A stretch of 64,000 nucleotides of DNA, taken from NCBI GenBank assembly GCA_016165875.1, contig JABBOT010000013.1:17242368-17306367 (forward strand), written 5' to 3'. The notes under the pieces were generated by a model, which saw nothing but the letters and a program-made list of their open reading frames with translations, was not told where the DNA came from and did not search any database. Numbering within the stretch: the first letter of the stretch is position 1; each line of letters opens with the position of its first letter. Source of the DNA: Acanthopleura granulata. Lineage: Eukaryota > Mollusca > Polyplacophora > Chitonida > Chitonidae. Below are positions 34,001 to 42,215 of this stretch, piece after piece. The translations under genes and the position numbers were made by a program.

Positions 34001-34706
34001 ATACAATGTCTTGGAGTGAGATAGATTACGAGACCAGTGAGGCAGCACCATGCTTACATGTACATGTAATAGGATGAAGTCTGACAACATGTACATGTAA
34101 TAGGATGAAGTCTGACAACATGTACATGTAATAGGATGAAGTCTGACAACATGTACATGTAATAGGATGAAGTCTGACAACATGTACATGTAATAGGATG
34201 AAGTCTGACAACATGTACATGTAATAGGATGAAGTCTGACAACATGTACATGTAATAGTATGAAGTCTGACAACATGTACATGTTGAAGGACAGGTATGT
34301 GTAATATGGCTGAAATGGTGCCGAAGGCAGTGAGACAAACAATCAGTGGAATAAGGCCAAACTCCAAGGAAGATTAAAATTGTAAATCAAAATCAGAAAT
34401 AAAACATGTACCTTAAGTCAGGCGGTTTGTCAGGTACATGAACTTAGTGAGGTTCAGTAAGGTACCCCTGGCATTTTGGTTTTCTCCACCTGACCACAAT
34501 CATACATGTATAACCAAGTATGTCATTAAGGACCAAATAATTAAATAAAACATATGTATATAATAGAGAAGACCTTAAAAGTGTTTGATAGTCTGGCTTT
34601 TTCCTTCTAGGATAAGTTGTCAAATGTGTCCATGAAACGAGGTGCCAATGAGACTGGGATTACGGAAAACGACGCTTTTGAGGGAATCGGGGATGATGAC
34701 CTCTGA
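11221..34706 (+). CDS. SNX17: Sorting nexin 17, 16 exons
   Basis: SNX17 is an endosomal PX-FERM adaptor that binds NPxY/NxxY sorting signals (LRP1, beta-1 integrin) and, through its C-terminus, the Retriever/Commander recycling machinery. Exons: 11221-11280, 13761-13835, 14231-14348, 18945-19009, 19882-19992, 20581-20671, 21787-21874, 22292-22361, 22912-23004, 26242-26382, 26732-26794, 27207-27326, 27971-28048, 30729-30824, 33924-33977, 34611-34706. They join in phase to 1419 bp, 472 aa; the human protein is 470 aa. The start MHFSIP and the end FEGIGDDDL match the family. All introns are GT/AG; intron 5 has a weak donor (GAG|GTCTGG). The gene is divergent from AK2. Its introns carry five minisatellites, ten or more sense-oriented SINEs and two retroelement relics, all outside the coding exons. 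Identification is from remembered family sequence, supported by conserved length and motifs. Confidence 0.96.
11469..11716 (+). mobile_element. SINE-A copy, SNX17 intron 1
   Basis: A full-length but diverged copy: GGGGCCCCTGTGGCCAAGGGG head, GCTGTGAGTTCAAGTTTACG B-box region, GTACATGGGAAGG body, and a TATTCTTGAGTATGGCATAAAAC 3' block ending AGTCAAA. Confidence 0.8.
11836..11960 (+). mobile_element. Penelope-like element 3' end, solo fragment
   Basis: CTTCTCCTGAAGATGACAAG and the following AACTTAGTCGAAATATTGAG are identical to the terminal part of both arms of the palindrome at 56.5-58.4 kb. Similarity continues through TTTTTTCGGAGT and GCTTTTGTAC to TTGGTGGA, which is also seen outside the left arm of the palindrome. 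It is a 5'-truncated copy in SNX17 intron 1; the right boundary is approximate. Confidence 0.7.
12324..12946. mobile_element. Putative non-autonomous DNA transposon
   Basis: About 620 bp with inverted ends: left TTAAAGAGATATGGTGGCCC, right (minus strand) TTGAAGGGACGTGGTCACCC, about three quarters matching. The interior has no coding frame. It lies in SNX17 intron 1. Class and target duplication are not clear. Confidence 0.45.
13125..13733. mobile_element. MITE expanded by an internal minisatellite
   Basis: The left end ACCCTAAATGACCTGACATT and the degenerate right end AAATTTTAAGCCATTTA form the inverted termini of the family seen intact at 14527-14743, with probable TA target duplication. 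Between them the family's single central segment (AAGGTGGGGTGATATCCTAC core) has become about 12 tandem 35-bp copies, taking the element from about 217 to about 609 bp. It ends 27 bp before the first base of SNX17 exon 2, so it abuts the splice acceptor region. Confidence 0.75.
13218..13649. repeat. 35-bp minisatellite, about 12 copies
   Basis: The unit is GTTTGGAAGGTGGGGTGATA followed by TCCTACTGGAAAAAT. Copies are nearly identical except for a variant region at 13435-13530 and a partial unit near 13600. Since 35 is not a multiple of 3, the frame rotates, so the 63-residue frames over it are not genes. Confidence 0.9.
14527..14743. mobile_element. Intact MITE, 217 bp
   Basis: Inverted ends TACCTTAAATGACCGAAAAT and (minus strand) TACCCTAAATGATCTGAAAT, about 22 bp long, with TA at both edges as for Tc1/mariner-type insertions. 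It is the reverse orientation of the expanded copy at 13125-13733 and has a single copy of the segment amplified there. It is in SNX17 intron 3. Confidence 0.7.
15499..15805 (+). pseudogene. LINE reverse transcriptase C-terminal relic
   Basis: Translation gives LQKTAAWLILGNNKSM and, after two stops and a shift, RQLRSSTTIPLIPPFSF followed by WGSLNWNALPTTW. This is the pattern at the end of many LINE ORF2 proteins (LQ-RAAR-I-G, then tR-VP and G-WN-LP). Stops and the missing upstream RT show a dead, 5'-truncated copy in SNX17 intron 3. The clade (CR1/L2/Jockey-like) cannot be fixed. Confidence 0.65.
17049..17580. repeat. 34-bp minisatellite, about 15-16 copies
   Basis: The unit is TATAGTGGCTGAGCTGACTC plus TCCATACTGCATGG. 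Copies are almost identical; they alternate only between TACTGCATGG, TACAGCATGG and one TACACCATGG. One unit is truncated at 17341-17370. It is in SNX17 intron 3. Long minus-strand frames over it (to 215 codons) are repeat artefacts because 34 bp rotates the frame. Confidence 0.93.
18610..18788 (+). mobile_element. SINE-A, 5'-truncated, SNX17 intron 3
   Basis: It starts inside the body (CTCATGCATACTCTGCTGTC) and keeps GTACATGGGAAGGTCTG, the CATATAAGTGAAATATTCCTG block, and the CACCAATCAAAATAAATAAA tail. It ends about 155 bp before exon 4. Confidence 0.8.
19165..19265 (+). mobile_element. SINE-A 3' end, SNX17 intron 4
   Basis: Only the last 100 bp remain: TTCTTCCCACCATAATGCTC, TATAAGTGAAATATTCTTGA and ACCAATCAAATAAATGAATC. 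Confidence 0.75.
19490..19845 (+). mobile_element. SINE-B full-length copy, SNX17 intron 4
   Basis: A different tRNA-derived SINE family, about 355 bp: CGATGGTCTAGTGGTTAGAG head (A box), GAGATCCAAGTTCAAGCCC (B box), then a long body (GGGTGGGGTGTCTTGTCTGG) and the end TTGTTAAGTACGACATTAAACCC. It stops about 35 bp before exon 5. Other copies are at 20890, 40101 and 40446. Confidence 0.85.
19882..28048 (+). CDS. SNX17: SNX17 exons 5-13: FERM-like domain
   Basis: Residues 107-391. Exons 5-7 form the F1 (ubiquitin-like) lobe (VYLMNGHKISVNILSTDQ), 8-9 much of F2 (YWDPTFDDDLLEDRIAMNLL), and 10-13 F3 (YLRFARTLKYYGFIQF, ELNFRIQISS, FRITRMRCWRITT, LEIAFEYLVAKETLKWITI, AILISMCLQSMVDEL). F3 is the PTB-like lobe that binds NPxY cargo. 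Phases are 0 except after exon 6 (1) and exon 7 (2). All nine exons translate without stops and match the order in the human protein. Confidence 0.93.
20175..20362. mobile_element. Diverged copy of the 217-bp MITE family
   Basis: GTAGGATATTGTCCTACTTA, AACAAACAAACCTAAA, CTCAGAATGAGTCAGT and GTGGACAAAATTTTATGTCA appear in the same order as in the copy at 14527-14743. Ends are eroded, so boundaries are approximate. It is in SNX17 intron 5. Confidence 0.5.
20890..21257 (+). mobile_element. SINE-B copy, SNX17 intron 6
   Basis: The order of blocks is that of the 19490 copy: GGAGATCCGGAATCAAACCA, TTTAAAATGGTACTTGTTGG, TGTGACTGGGTGGGGTGTCA, TGGCATGGACGCTCGCTGCC, and the end GATGTTAAACCCAAGCATAC. The head is diverged. 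Confidence 0.85.
21391..21635 (+). mobile_element. SINE-A copy, SNX17 intron 6
   Basis: Nearly full length: GGGGGTCTCCGTGGGCAAGA head, GCGGTCGCTGTGAGTTCAAG B-box region, GTAAAACACC-type end and AAATAAATAAATAAATG tail. A short internal deletion removes the TTTCCTCCCACCATAATG block. Confidence 0.88.
21983..22139. repeat. Foldback hairpin, about 56-nt arms
   Basis: The left arm (21983-22038: GCAAATAGGTG, CATTTTTGAAAA, ACCCCTT, CAAAGTGGTGTG) is mirrored by the right arm (22084-22139) around a 45-bp spacer, with about 80% pairing. It lies in SNX17 intron 7, on the sense strand of the transcript. Confidence 0.75.
22423..22674 (+). mobile_element. SINE-A copy, SNX17 intron 8
   Basis: Full length with a diverged head (GGGGGTGGCTTCTTAGCGC). 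The body blocks CAGCTGTGAGTTCATGTCCA, CCGTACGTGGCGAGGTCTGC and CTGCCTGGTTTCCTCCGACC are followed by the ACACCAATCAAATAAAAAAA tail. Confidence 0.87.
23190..23752. repeat. 33-bp minisatellite with two alternating unit types
   Basis: About 17 units of 33 bp in SNX17 intron 9. Type 1 contains CACATGAGAGATGGCTCAGT and type 2 CACATGATAAATGGCACAGT. They alternate as a 66-bp dimer from 23230 to 23530, then type 2-like units alone to 23750. Because the unit is a multiple of 3, long frames stay open on both strands (193 codons plus, 155 minus, 11-residue periodicity). It lies between two SNX17 coding exons, so I read it as non-coding. Confidence 0.9.
24436..25735 (+). pseudogene. Penelope-like retroelement relic (RT end and GIY-YIG)
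   Basis: An ATG-less frame from about 24436 to a stop at 24777-24779 reads IPFLDVLVSKTLH, IYRKPSHSDQYIHRKS and ISTLTRRAKSARFI. This is the end of a Penelope-like reverse transcriptase (PFLDV, YRKPTHTD, RA motifs). From 25078 the same element continues KSILKALGKKTRTCPAPPK, GFIYKLECNGSESYI and PLDIRLKEHQSSVQKL. This matches the GIY-YIG endonuclease of these elements, but the usual YIGET is YIEES here. A SINE-A splits the two parts. A 3' tail with TATGTCGAAATGAAG near 25700 may be its terminus. It is dead, in SNX17 intron 9. Confidence 0.8.
24841..25065 (+). mobile_element. SINE-A inserted in the Penelope relic, with TSD
   Basis: The copy starts GGGGCCGTAGCTTAGTTGGT, a good tRNA-like A box, and ends in a CAAATAAATAAATAAATAAA tail. 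Flanking it is a 13-bp target duplication, TCATTACATTCAG (24828-24840) and TCATTACATCCAG (25066-25078). The SINE is therefore younger than the retroelement. Confidence 0.92.
25811..25876 (+). mobile_element. SINE-A 3' end fragment, SNX17 intron 9
   Basis: CGTCATATAAGTGAAGTGTT, CTTGAGTATGGCGTAAAATA and a CAAATAAATAAATA tail; only the last 65 bp remain. Confidence 0.75.
26168..26215 (+). pseudogene. Ghost duplication of part of SNX17 exon 10
   Basis: CATTCAGCCCCTATTATACA and GAACCTAACTCCTGACTTCT closely match 26284-26333 inside exon 10 (CAGACTACCCAGAACCTAAC region), offset about 117 bp. The copy has a 1-bp deletion and several changes. It lies 27 bp before the exon 10 start, so it sits in the branch-point and acceptor region of intron 9. 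It appears to be the remnant of a short tandem exon duplication. Confidence 0.7.
26922..27089 (+). mobile_element. SINE-A, 5'-truncated, SNX17 intron 11
   Basis: It starts in the body (CTTCTCTTCCACCATACG). It keeps AAGGTCTGCCAGCAACCTGC, TCATCCCACCATAATGCTGT and an AGTAAATAAATAATATAAAT tail, and ends about 118 bp before exon 12. Confidence 0.8.
27518..27786 (+). mobile_element. SINE-A copy, SNX17 intron 12
   Basis: Full length: AGGGGCCTGCCTGTCTCAGG head, GTGTGGTCGATGTGAGTTCA, GCTGCGGATGATCGTGGGTT, and a CAATCAAATAAATAAATAAA tail. Confidence 0.88.
28292..28552 (+). mobile_element. SINE-A copy, SNX17 intron 13
   Basis: Full length but diverged: GGGCAGGGGGTTAGTGTGCT head, TTGTTGTGAGTTCATGTCCA, GTCTGCCAGCAACCTGCGAA, then ACACCAATCAGTTAAGTAAA. 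It lies about 260 bp before the large minisatellite. Confidence 0.83.
28813..30478. repeat. 25-bp minisatellite, 1.67 kb, about 65-70 units
   Basis: The unit is CATACCACATACCACACCGT plus GTGAA. Main variants are CATACCAGATACC, ATCATGTGAA and ATCCTGTGAA. A deleted 18-bp unit (CATACCACATCCTGTGAA) recurs several times. It fills much of SNX17 intron 13. Many overlapping minus-strand frames (up to 333 codons) arise because the unit has few stops and its length rotates the frame; they are not genes. Left and right edges are more diverged than the centre, typical of array ends. Confidence 0.95.
30729..34706 (+). CDS. SNX17: SNX17 exons 14-16: C-terminal tail
   Basis: Residues 392-472. A polar linker (PQDRVKGSKYSYLKKN, then Ser/Gln-rich) and a helical stretch AITKAKDSMKKISDKLSNVS lead to the C-terminal NDAFEGIGDDDL. 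In human SNX17 the equivalent GIGDEDL tail binds the VPS26C-VPS35L side of Retriever, and it is the best conserved part of the tail. Its presence argues for a functional recycling adaptor here. All three exons are phase 0. Confidence 0.93.
32424..32492. repeat. TG and TTTA simple repeats, SNX17 intron 14
   Basis: A TGTGTGTGTGTATGTG tract followed by TTTATTTATTTATG repeats. It could be the tail complement of a lost minus-strand SINE, but no SINE body follows. Confidence 0.6.
33028..33190 (+). mobile_element. Possible tRNA-derived SINE fragment
   Basis: GGCCAAGTGTTCTAGTGGTC resembles a tRNA A-box region, and GTGGGTTCAAACCCCGTC a B box at suitable distance. The body is not that of SINE-A or SINE-B. 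It is in SNX17 intron 14; no 3' tail is seen. Confidence 0.35.
33776..33923 (+). repeat. 42-bp repeats carrying decoy 3' splice sites
   Basis: Three and a half copies of a 42-bp unit (GATAGTTTCTGTTTTACAG then CTAAATA) end exactly at the SNX17 exon 15 acceptor. Polypyrimidine-AG sites occur at 33797, 33839, 33881 and, as the true site, 33923, each 42 bp apart. Exon 14 ends in phase 0. Use of any upstream decoy reads in frame to a TGA at 33903-33905. Confidence 0.85.
34053..34283. repeat. 31-bp minisatellite, about 7 copies, SNX17 intron 15
   Basis: The unit ATGTACATGTAATAGGATGA plus AGTCTGACAAC is repeated almost perfectly just after exon 15. Each unit contains the palindrome ATGTACAT. Unit length is not a multiple of 3, so the long minus-strand frames here are artefacts. 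Confidence 0.93.
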
Positions 34707-37700
34707 CCTGAAATTTTCCTTCAGGTTGCTGCATGTGTGTGACGCTTTACTATCTGGACAGTCTATCTCTGTATTTATCTCCCTTAATTATCTAAGAATA
34801 CACTGGCAAATTGTCACAAACTAGAGCCAAGACACTCTGAAAACGAGAGGTAAATTGTGAGATTTTGCTGTTTCTTTATTTTTGTTTAACATGTGATGAT
34901 ACGCAGAAATCTGTACATGGAAAATTTAATCTCCAAACATAACGGTTTCATTTTGACTATGTGTTAAAAGTCTTCACAGAGGAAAAGTGTTATCTGAAGA
35001 CAATGTCTTGGTATTAGTTTACTGAGTTGTGCTGTTCAGAAGGGTAAAGAAACAAGGCATTCCTGCAGTTGGCAGATCAGTACATAATGAGTAATTCTAG
35101 GCCATTGTGACAGGTTCAGTGACTAGATTTCTGTTGAGTTGTTGGACTTGGAGATAATGATGTATTTACATTACAGAAACCATCAGAACCATTGTAACAA
35201 GAATTTTAGTGTATGAAAAGCACTCAGTATGCCAGACATATGGCAGTTGACAACAGAGGAGTTGACAACAGAGGAGTTGATGAAAGCTCGGAACAAGAGA
35301 GTACACCTGGCCCCAGTATAACGAAGCTGACTTACACTTAAATCAAACTTAATTTCAAAACTGTTTATTGCACTAAAATTGTGACTTACCTTAATTTATT
35401 TTAATACTAAGAGCAGTCCTTGATCTTGATAACAAAAATGAAAATTAGCATTTAAGTGCAAATCTAAAACCAGAATTAAAACCAGAAGTACACCTACCCC
35501 AGTAAATTAGTCACAAGGTGACTAATGTCTGTTCGAATACTGATGTGGCATACTGCATTACTCTTCATACAGGGCATGCTGCATTCACCCCAGTATCTGC
35601 ACATTAAGGTGCTTGAATGCTAGGATCAGGACCCGCAATACTCCCATCAACTCGTGCCAGTTTCCCACCGATATGCTACTGTACACTATATTCCCACAGC
35701 TATGTAGTTATATTCCCATCGACCTTCAAAAGGCATCATGATTATGTACAGGTGTCTTGCTGGTTAGTTGCTGTGCTTACACCTTTTTGAATTTTATGAA
35801 GATTTTGTTCATCACTAAATGTTCTACAATGGCTAGGCTACATAAGTGAAACATTCTTGAATATGGCATTTTTTTAAACCTATAAAATGAATACTATGAA
35901 ATAGATTCAAGTTTACATGAAATGTTTGGTTTTTACTCCTTAATATGCGCTTTAGGCTGTGTCTTAACATATAAAAGTGCAAAAAAAAAACATTTTCATC
36001 TTTCTTCTTGGGACATAAATGTGGCTTTGAACTACACTTTTCCCCAGGACACAGCAGTCAGTCTGGAAATAAACTCTCCGGTGAGGGAGGGTGATATTGA
36101 TATGTTTTCCTGCATTCCCAATAGGTTTATTGATGGTGCCATTTACGAATTTTTCTGACCATTGACAGAAAATATGCATAAGACAGAATATTTGAGAGAC
36201 ATATGCCTCCATAATGAAATTTTTTTTGTTTTTTTACTTTATTTTTGGTGAGTTCAGGAGCAGATAACTTTATTTCCCTGAAAACCATAATGGTAGACTT
36301 CCTTTTCATGTATCGTTTAATTAAGCATTTGACTTTTACATTCTAGGGTGTCTGTTATTTTGCAAAAGTGAAATTTGTGTTGCACTCTGTTACATCTAGT
36401 ACAAGATTGCACTTGTAAATAACCCTAATGAGCCATTTTCCATTTTATATAAAAATAGGACATTAACTAATGTTACAGAATTAACTTATACTTCCAGATT
36501 TGTTGGCTTTGAACTTGAACTTGACATGGTTTTAGTGTGTTTTTTTATTTTCTTTTGCTTTTTTATAATGTGATTACAGCAAGGAGGCATCGTGTTCAGT
36601 GCTGGTGTTAAATGTCATGCACCCACTTCCATGGCCGCATATGTGCGAGTTAAGTCAGGTGAGGGACAAAACTTCCCACACCATTATCCTGCGAAATCTC
36701 AAATGTGCAAAGATGTGCCCTGAAAGACAATTTCTGAATCATATGGTCCCCTGGGGCTCTGGGCAAACCGAGATGCCAGTAGGTCCAAAAAGGGCTTCCA
36801 AACAGCTTGTTAGTCCAGATAGAGACTTTGTTGGATTTATGGCATGTAAAAATTTCAGGATATGAAGATACAAGACACTTGTACGGTATGAAATTCACCA
36901 GACAAGTTGAATACATTCATGACTTGCTTATGTTGGAAGCCACTCAGAATATGTCACTAAGAGACAGCTTACATGTAGCCTGTGTTTGAACCCATTCAGA
37001 CATGGCTTATATGTAGCCTGTTTGACCCCATACGTGATTCAGAGATGGCTCACATGTGTAGCTTATGTTTGAACCCATGGGTCAGAGGCGACGTATTAAC
37101 AATCATTGTTTTTCTGTTTTGTATTTGTGGATGTCATTCAAATTAATTTAAATGTTGTCAACTTTTGGATAAGAAATCAAAGTACAAATCAACAAAGATG
37201 ATAGTTTTAAGTTGAGTATCATGTTCTAATCAAAGTTTGTAATCATTGTATAGAAACAAAATGTATATTTTGTTATTTGCATGTTGTGACTTACATGGGA
37301 TAGGGTTTGTTTATTTATATGCGAATGTATATGTATTTTGGTTGTTAAGTGAAACATGTATGTGAGAAGTAGCACATGTATATCATTTATTTCAGCCCTC
37401 TTAATTATTACAATATCTTTGTGTTTTTTGAATGATATGAATTAAATGATTAGCTGTTTTTTGTCAAAACCATTTTCCACAAAAATCAAGAAAAAAAGTT
37501 GCATGAAGTTGTTGCTATACTGCCTAAATGATTGAAGAAAAAAAGAACAAACCCGTTCTGTGAATCTTCAGTAACTAAGCGCATACCAATCGCTGTATGG
37601 AAGAGGTGCTTTTTCAGTTTATCCCACTTCATTTCAAATGAGGTTGTTAGGGGGTTTTTTTCTTTTATTTTTGGTGAGGTTTTTTGTTTGTTCTTTTTGG

Positions 37701-40100
37701 CTTTGTTTTTGGTGTTTTGGGAAGGGAGTTGGTTTTGTTTTTTTTGTTTTGCTGAGGAAAAATACAGGAAAAGACATCTGAAGAATGTTACCTCTTCTGC
37801 GTGTATTCACACCGTAAGTCGAAGTTGAGCACCTTGTACAATCAGTAGGAGACTATTAGTCATTATTTAAAATGCAGAACTTCAACAGCTGTATACAGAC
37901 ATTCGATGTCCTCGTCGATGTCTTAGTTTACCCCAATCATAACAAAGTCATTTTACTTAAATATGAAAGAGTTCCCGTCCATGGGAGATAACTCCCTCAG
38001 ACAAATGCGATTTCAAACGCTTCTTCAGTCTTTAAATTTGTTCCCATTTATCTCCTTTGAGTAAGGCTGTGTGTTGTTTCAGAATTGTAAGCTTCAGCCC
38101 ACATATGAACTGAGTGACTGGATCGGACAAGAAAGCAACTGGATATGACACTGCCGTCATCCTTATTTTCTGGATACCCTTCCCAACTCGATATTACTCG
38201 GGAGAGATTTTTAAAGAGGCTATTTGTTCACACTGTACTCTCAAGTGAACACATACTACATGTAATTAACAATTATGGCGGTAACATGGTAAAAGCTTCT
38301 TATTGATGAACCTCTGCTCGAATAATTCTCGACACAGTTTGTTGTGAAAAATTCTTTGATTCAGAGGGTGACCCCTTTATTGGCAAGGCGTCACCAGCAT
38401 ACGACTCATGCAGTGAGAAATCAAAATGATTGAATGGACTCGTGTATCGGATAACCCGTAATTCTCACTCTGAAGCATGATTTGGCCTGAGACGAATTTC
38501 AGGGTCGGTGCAAGATTTTAGTAAACATGCATATCCATGGCGGTCTTGTTTTTATAAGTCTAAACTGCTTTGTAACGCACAATCAACTTTAATGTGAGCA
38601 TCTCATTCGATGATATTGTGACAGTTTGCATAGGAGATTACGTTACCTGTTCGAAACTAATTTGAGTGTACTAAAAATCGTGGCATCTTTTCACGGGTAC
38701 TTAGTTTTCCAGTCTATACATTGAAACATTAATTTAATGGTTTCTGGCGTTTGCTAAATATTTTGTTTGAAGTATCATTCTGTATTAGACTTTTGGAAAT
38801 CTGGTTAGAGAGCATTAGCATGTATTGAGTTAGGACATTTAAGACTCTTCGCACTCTGTTAAATAATTGTTCTTGAGGGCGGGGTGGAAGAAGTGGTCGA
38901 GGTGGAGGGGGGGGGGTACGTCTTCTTTTCTTTCTTTCTGAAGTTATTTTGTGTCAGTTAAAGCCTTTTTGAAGTGTAAACTCCGACATAATGGCAAAAC
39001 TCCCCCATAATCAATCTAATAATTTTACGCCCAGGTTACTGTTAAAACTGAACTTACCTAGGTATAATACAGCTTGATGGGAAGACACGACGGAGCTAGA
39101 GATTTAAAGGACGTTGTTTCACTAATTTGTTGTTTTTACTGGTTATTACATTTGAAGAACTGTGTTAATCTTTCGAAATAAAGTTTCCATAAAATAATAA
39201 AAGAATGAAAAAGCCATTCTCAAGAAAGTTTTCAGAAACTTCTGGACACTTGCCAAGAAGAGTTGTGTGAAGAGAATTTCAGTCTGTGTATACAAAACTG
39301 TTTAGCTATTTCTTTCTTGGTTAACATTTGTTCTGTTCTCTCAGAGGTTTGATGTACATTCATCAAAAAAATACCTGATCTTGTGTTTTTGACCTCAAAG
39401 TATGTCTTGACTGAAAATTAATTATATGTGGTTGCTTTTAGGTGTGAGAGCGAAAACCTAACCAAGTATTTTATACTCCTCTATCTAACTGATGCCGTAT
39501 ATCTGTAAAACACCTGTAGGTAAAATATTTCGAAAATGTGCTATACATATATTTTTGAACCGTATCCAGGTGTTGGGTATTTTATCAATATTTATTTCAG
39601 ACAAACCACTGCATAGAAGTGTTACCTCGGTCAAATAGACTTTTATTATTTGTATGTTCTATGTTTGCTTTGAACACTTCCGTGAAATTCTGAATGTATG
39701 TACATATACTTGTACGGTATATCGATAAATCCGTTGTGTATTGGGTACCGTGACATGTAAACAGGCCACATTTGTGTATACAGCTGTGGCTGGCATGCAT
39801 TATTCTAGTCTTTGTGGTTCTTCGGGTGTTTCATACTTTACACCGCTTCCACATTGTGTTATTCTATTATAGACAAGCATTCATTATCAGGAGACACTTG
39901 TATACACATGTTAAGTTCCGTCACAGGTTAAATACAGTTACTCTGCATACACATCGTTGTGCTTTTGTTGTGACTCTTTCCAAATTGTAAAGTTTACGGA
40001 CGCTAAGATTGGCAGCGGCTGTAGACCCGACCGCAGTCGAGCAGGTGTTACTTTGAGTACTGCGCACACAGTCCAACCAAACACATGTACAGTTATACTT

Positions 40101-40430
40101 GTGTTGGTTCAAGGTGGGGAGATCCGGTATCAAGCCCAGGTCGGGCCATACCAAAGACTTGCAAAATGGTTCTTGTTGCTTCCTCGCTTGGCGGTCAACA
40201 TTGAGAGGTTAGAGCAAGAAAACATGACTGGTCGGCCCGGCGTCAGTACAGTGTGACAGGACAGGGTGTCATGTCTGGTGCCTTGGGCATGGTTGCAGTG
40301 GTGGCAGCACTTTGGCTGCATGGACTCGCCCTGCCACAAGGAGGCACAGTATATCTGTATTCGAAGGATTCCTCGTCGCCATATGACTGAAATATTGCTA
40401 ATTACGATGTAAAACCCAAGCATACATTAA
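40101..40430 (+). mobile_element. SINE-B copy, intergenic
   Basis: Body matches the copies in SNX17: GGGGAGATCCGGTATCAAGC, GGACAGGGTGTCATGTCTGG, CATGGACTCGCCCTGCCACA and the end GATGTAAAACCCAAGCATAC. The tRNA-like head is partly lost. Confidence 0.82.
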
Positions 40431-40445
40431 CTCGCGGACCGCGTC

Positions 40446-40640
40446 GGTGGCCTGGTGGATAGAGCGTCTACCCCGAGGTGCGGAGATCCCGGATCTGGGT
40501 TGGGTGATACCAAAGACTTTAAAAATGGTACTTGTTACCACCTCGCTTCACGCTCGGCACTGAGAGGTTAGAGTACAGAAACAGATTGGTCGGCAAGATA
40601 TCAATATAATGTGACTGGGTGGGGTATCATGTCTGGTGCG
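40446..40640 (+). mobile_element. SINE-B copy, 3'-truncated
   Basis: Starts GGTGGCCTGGTGGATAGAGC and runs through CTTTAAAAATGGTACTTGTT and GACTGGGTGGGGTATCATGT, then breaks off. It follows the previous SINE-B by about 15 bp in the same direction, a tandem arrangement. Confidence 0.78.
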
Positions 40641-40670
40641 CACGGTAATCAATTCGAAGGTGAATTCGAT

Positions 40671-41140
40671 CTCGCAACTTTGTCCATCAAGGCGGTCGAG
40701 CGATATACCCAAAAGGTGTGGTGACGCTCTCGCTGGCTCATTAGCTTAAGGCGTGTTTCTGGTTAATGGGTTTGTTGACAAACTTTGGCACGTGTGAAAA
40801 ACACATTATATGGTGGCGGACCAGTGGTGGCGAACGAACGTTACTCTCATCAAGGACCCACGAACAGTGAGGGCAGTCGAATCCGCAAATTCTTTATCCA
40901 AGGTCGGGATTGAGCCCACGTCTCGTGGCCATATGAACAAATGTATACTTTTTATTCAATTCCCCGATTAGACGACCAGTTTAATTAGCCTTGGAAACGC
41001 CATGGAGATCTTTACCTAATCTGTTTTGCGAACTTCGAACTTACAACTTGTCCCCTCTGAGCGGTCGAGCGATATACTGAGAAGTGTGGTGACGTTCTTG
41101 CTCGCTCATTAGCGTAAGGCGTGTTTTTGGTCAATGGGTC
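40671..41140 (+). repeat. Direct repeat pair, about 100 bp each
   Basis: Copies at 40671-40770 and 41037-41140 share GCGGTCGAGCGATATAC, GTGTGGTGACG, GCTCATTAGC, TAAGGCGTGTTT and TCAATGGGT-type blocks. The roughly 270-bp spacer is unrelated to either. It may be a fragment of an unrecognised interspersed repeat. Confidence 0.65.
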
Positions 41141-41964
41141 CAAGACCAGTAATGGCACAGGCTCAATTCTGGGACTTCAGCATAAAATTGTTATCCAAAT
41201 TATACTGTGAAATGCATTTATCACATCTCTCAACTTTTGACCGCTGATTCTATGCTATGATAGTGGAATTTCAGCTAAGCTTGAGCATCCAGCGTCAAAT
41301 ATTTTGTTTTCTGAAATGGATTAAAATTTTGGGCTTTAGCCCAAAATTGCTTTGTGGAACAGGCCGCAGTGCTTGCTGAAGAATAAATGAATGAATGGCT
41401 TAACGGCATGTAGACAATGTGGCAGCTATATTGTGGCGACTGTCTCGGCGGTGACAAAGTTGGGAGGTTGATCTTGCTCTTTTTGGAACAAGCTGGTTTC
41501 CTCAATCTTCCCTTCCAGTCACGAATTGTCCTCTTTCACGACGTCTGTGAAGGCTTATGGCTATAAAAAGCGGAGCGCCTGAAGTAAACCCTCGGTTATA
41601 CAACTGAAAAGCACACTGACTTGAAGCTATAGCCGAACAAGCGACTGCTCAAATCGAGTCAGTGACGTCACTGGTCAGGAAGCAATCGACTGCGGCGAGA
41701 CTACCGCTTTGGCTTGAATAAAACAAGGAGAGCTCTAAGAAATCTTAAAGTCCTCACTCGTTGGTGCATGTAATACAATCAGATTTCATACAAATAACAC
41801 AAATGTTTCATGTTTTGTGAATTCATCCATGACTCCATTTCATTCCATTTAACTCATAATTACGCCAAGCTCAGCTACTGATCTCACCTTCCGGCCCTGA
41901 GTCAAAATTAAAAACGTCAGTGAAATATTTCTAGCAAACAAAGTTAACAAGCCCAAGAGCTTCC

Positions 41965-42215
41965 GGGAACCTCCGTGGCCGAATATTAAGCGTGCTAGTG
42001 GCCTCAACATTCCGATCGCTGTAAGTGAAGTCCAGCTCATGCTGGCCTTTTCTTCGGCCGTACGTGGGACAGTCTGCTAGCAAACCAGAGGATGGTTGTG
42101 GGGTTTTAAGCTCTGCACGGTTTCTCCCACCATAATGCTGATCGCTGTCGTATAAGTGAAATATTCTTGAGCACGGCGGAAATCGCCGGTCAAATACATC
42201 AAATAAATTAAATTT
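41965..42215 (+). mobile_element. SINE-A copy, intergenic
   Basis: GGGAACCTCCGTGGCCGAAT head, CCAGCTCATGCTGGCC, CGGCCGTACGTGGGACAGTC, GTTTCTCCCACCATAATGCT, TATAAGTGAAATATTCTTGA and a CAAATAAATTAAAT tail; about 250 bp. Confidence 0.88.

Noticed and set aside
13218..34283. Regular 31-35 bp repeats resembling CRISPR arrays
   Set aside because: Units are head-to-tail with no unique spacers, and the context is an animal gene; they are minisatellites.
37532..37828. 98-codon plus frame with a Phe-rich hydrophobic run
   Set aside because: Hydrophobicity comes from GTTTTTT-type low-complexity DNA; no splice partners or family resemblance.
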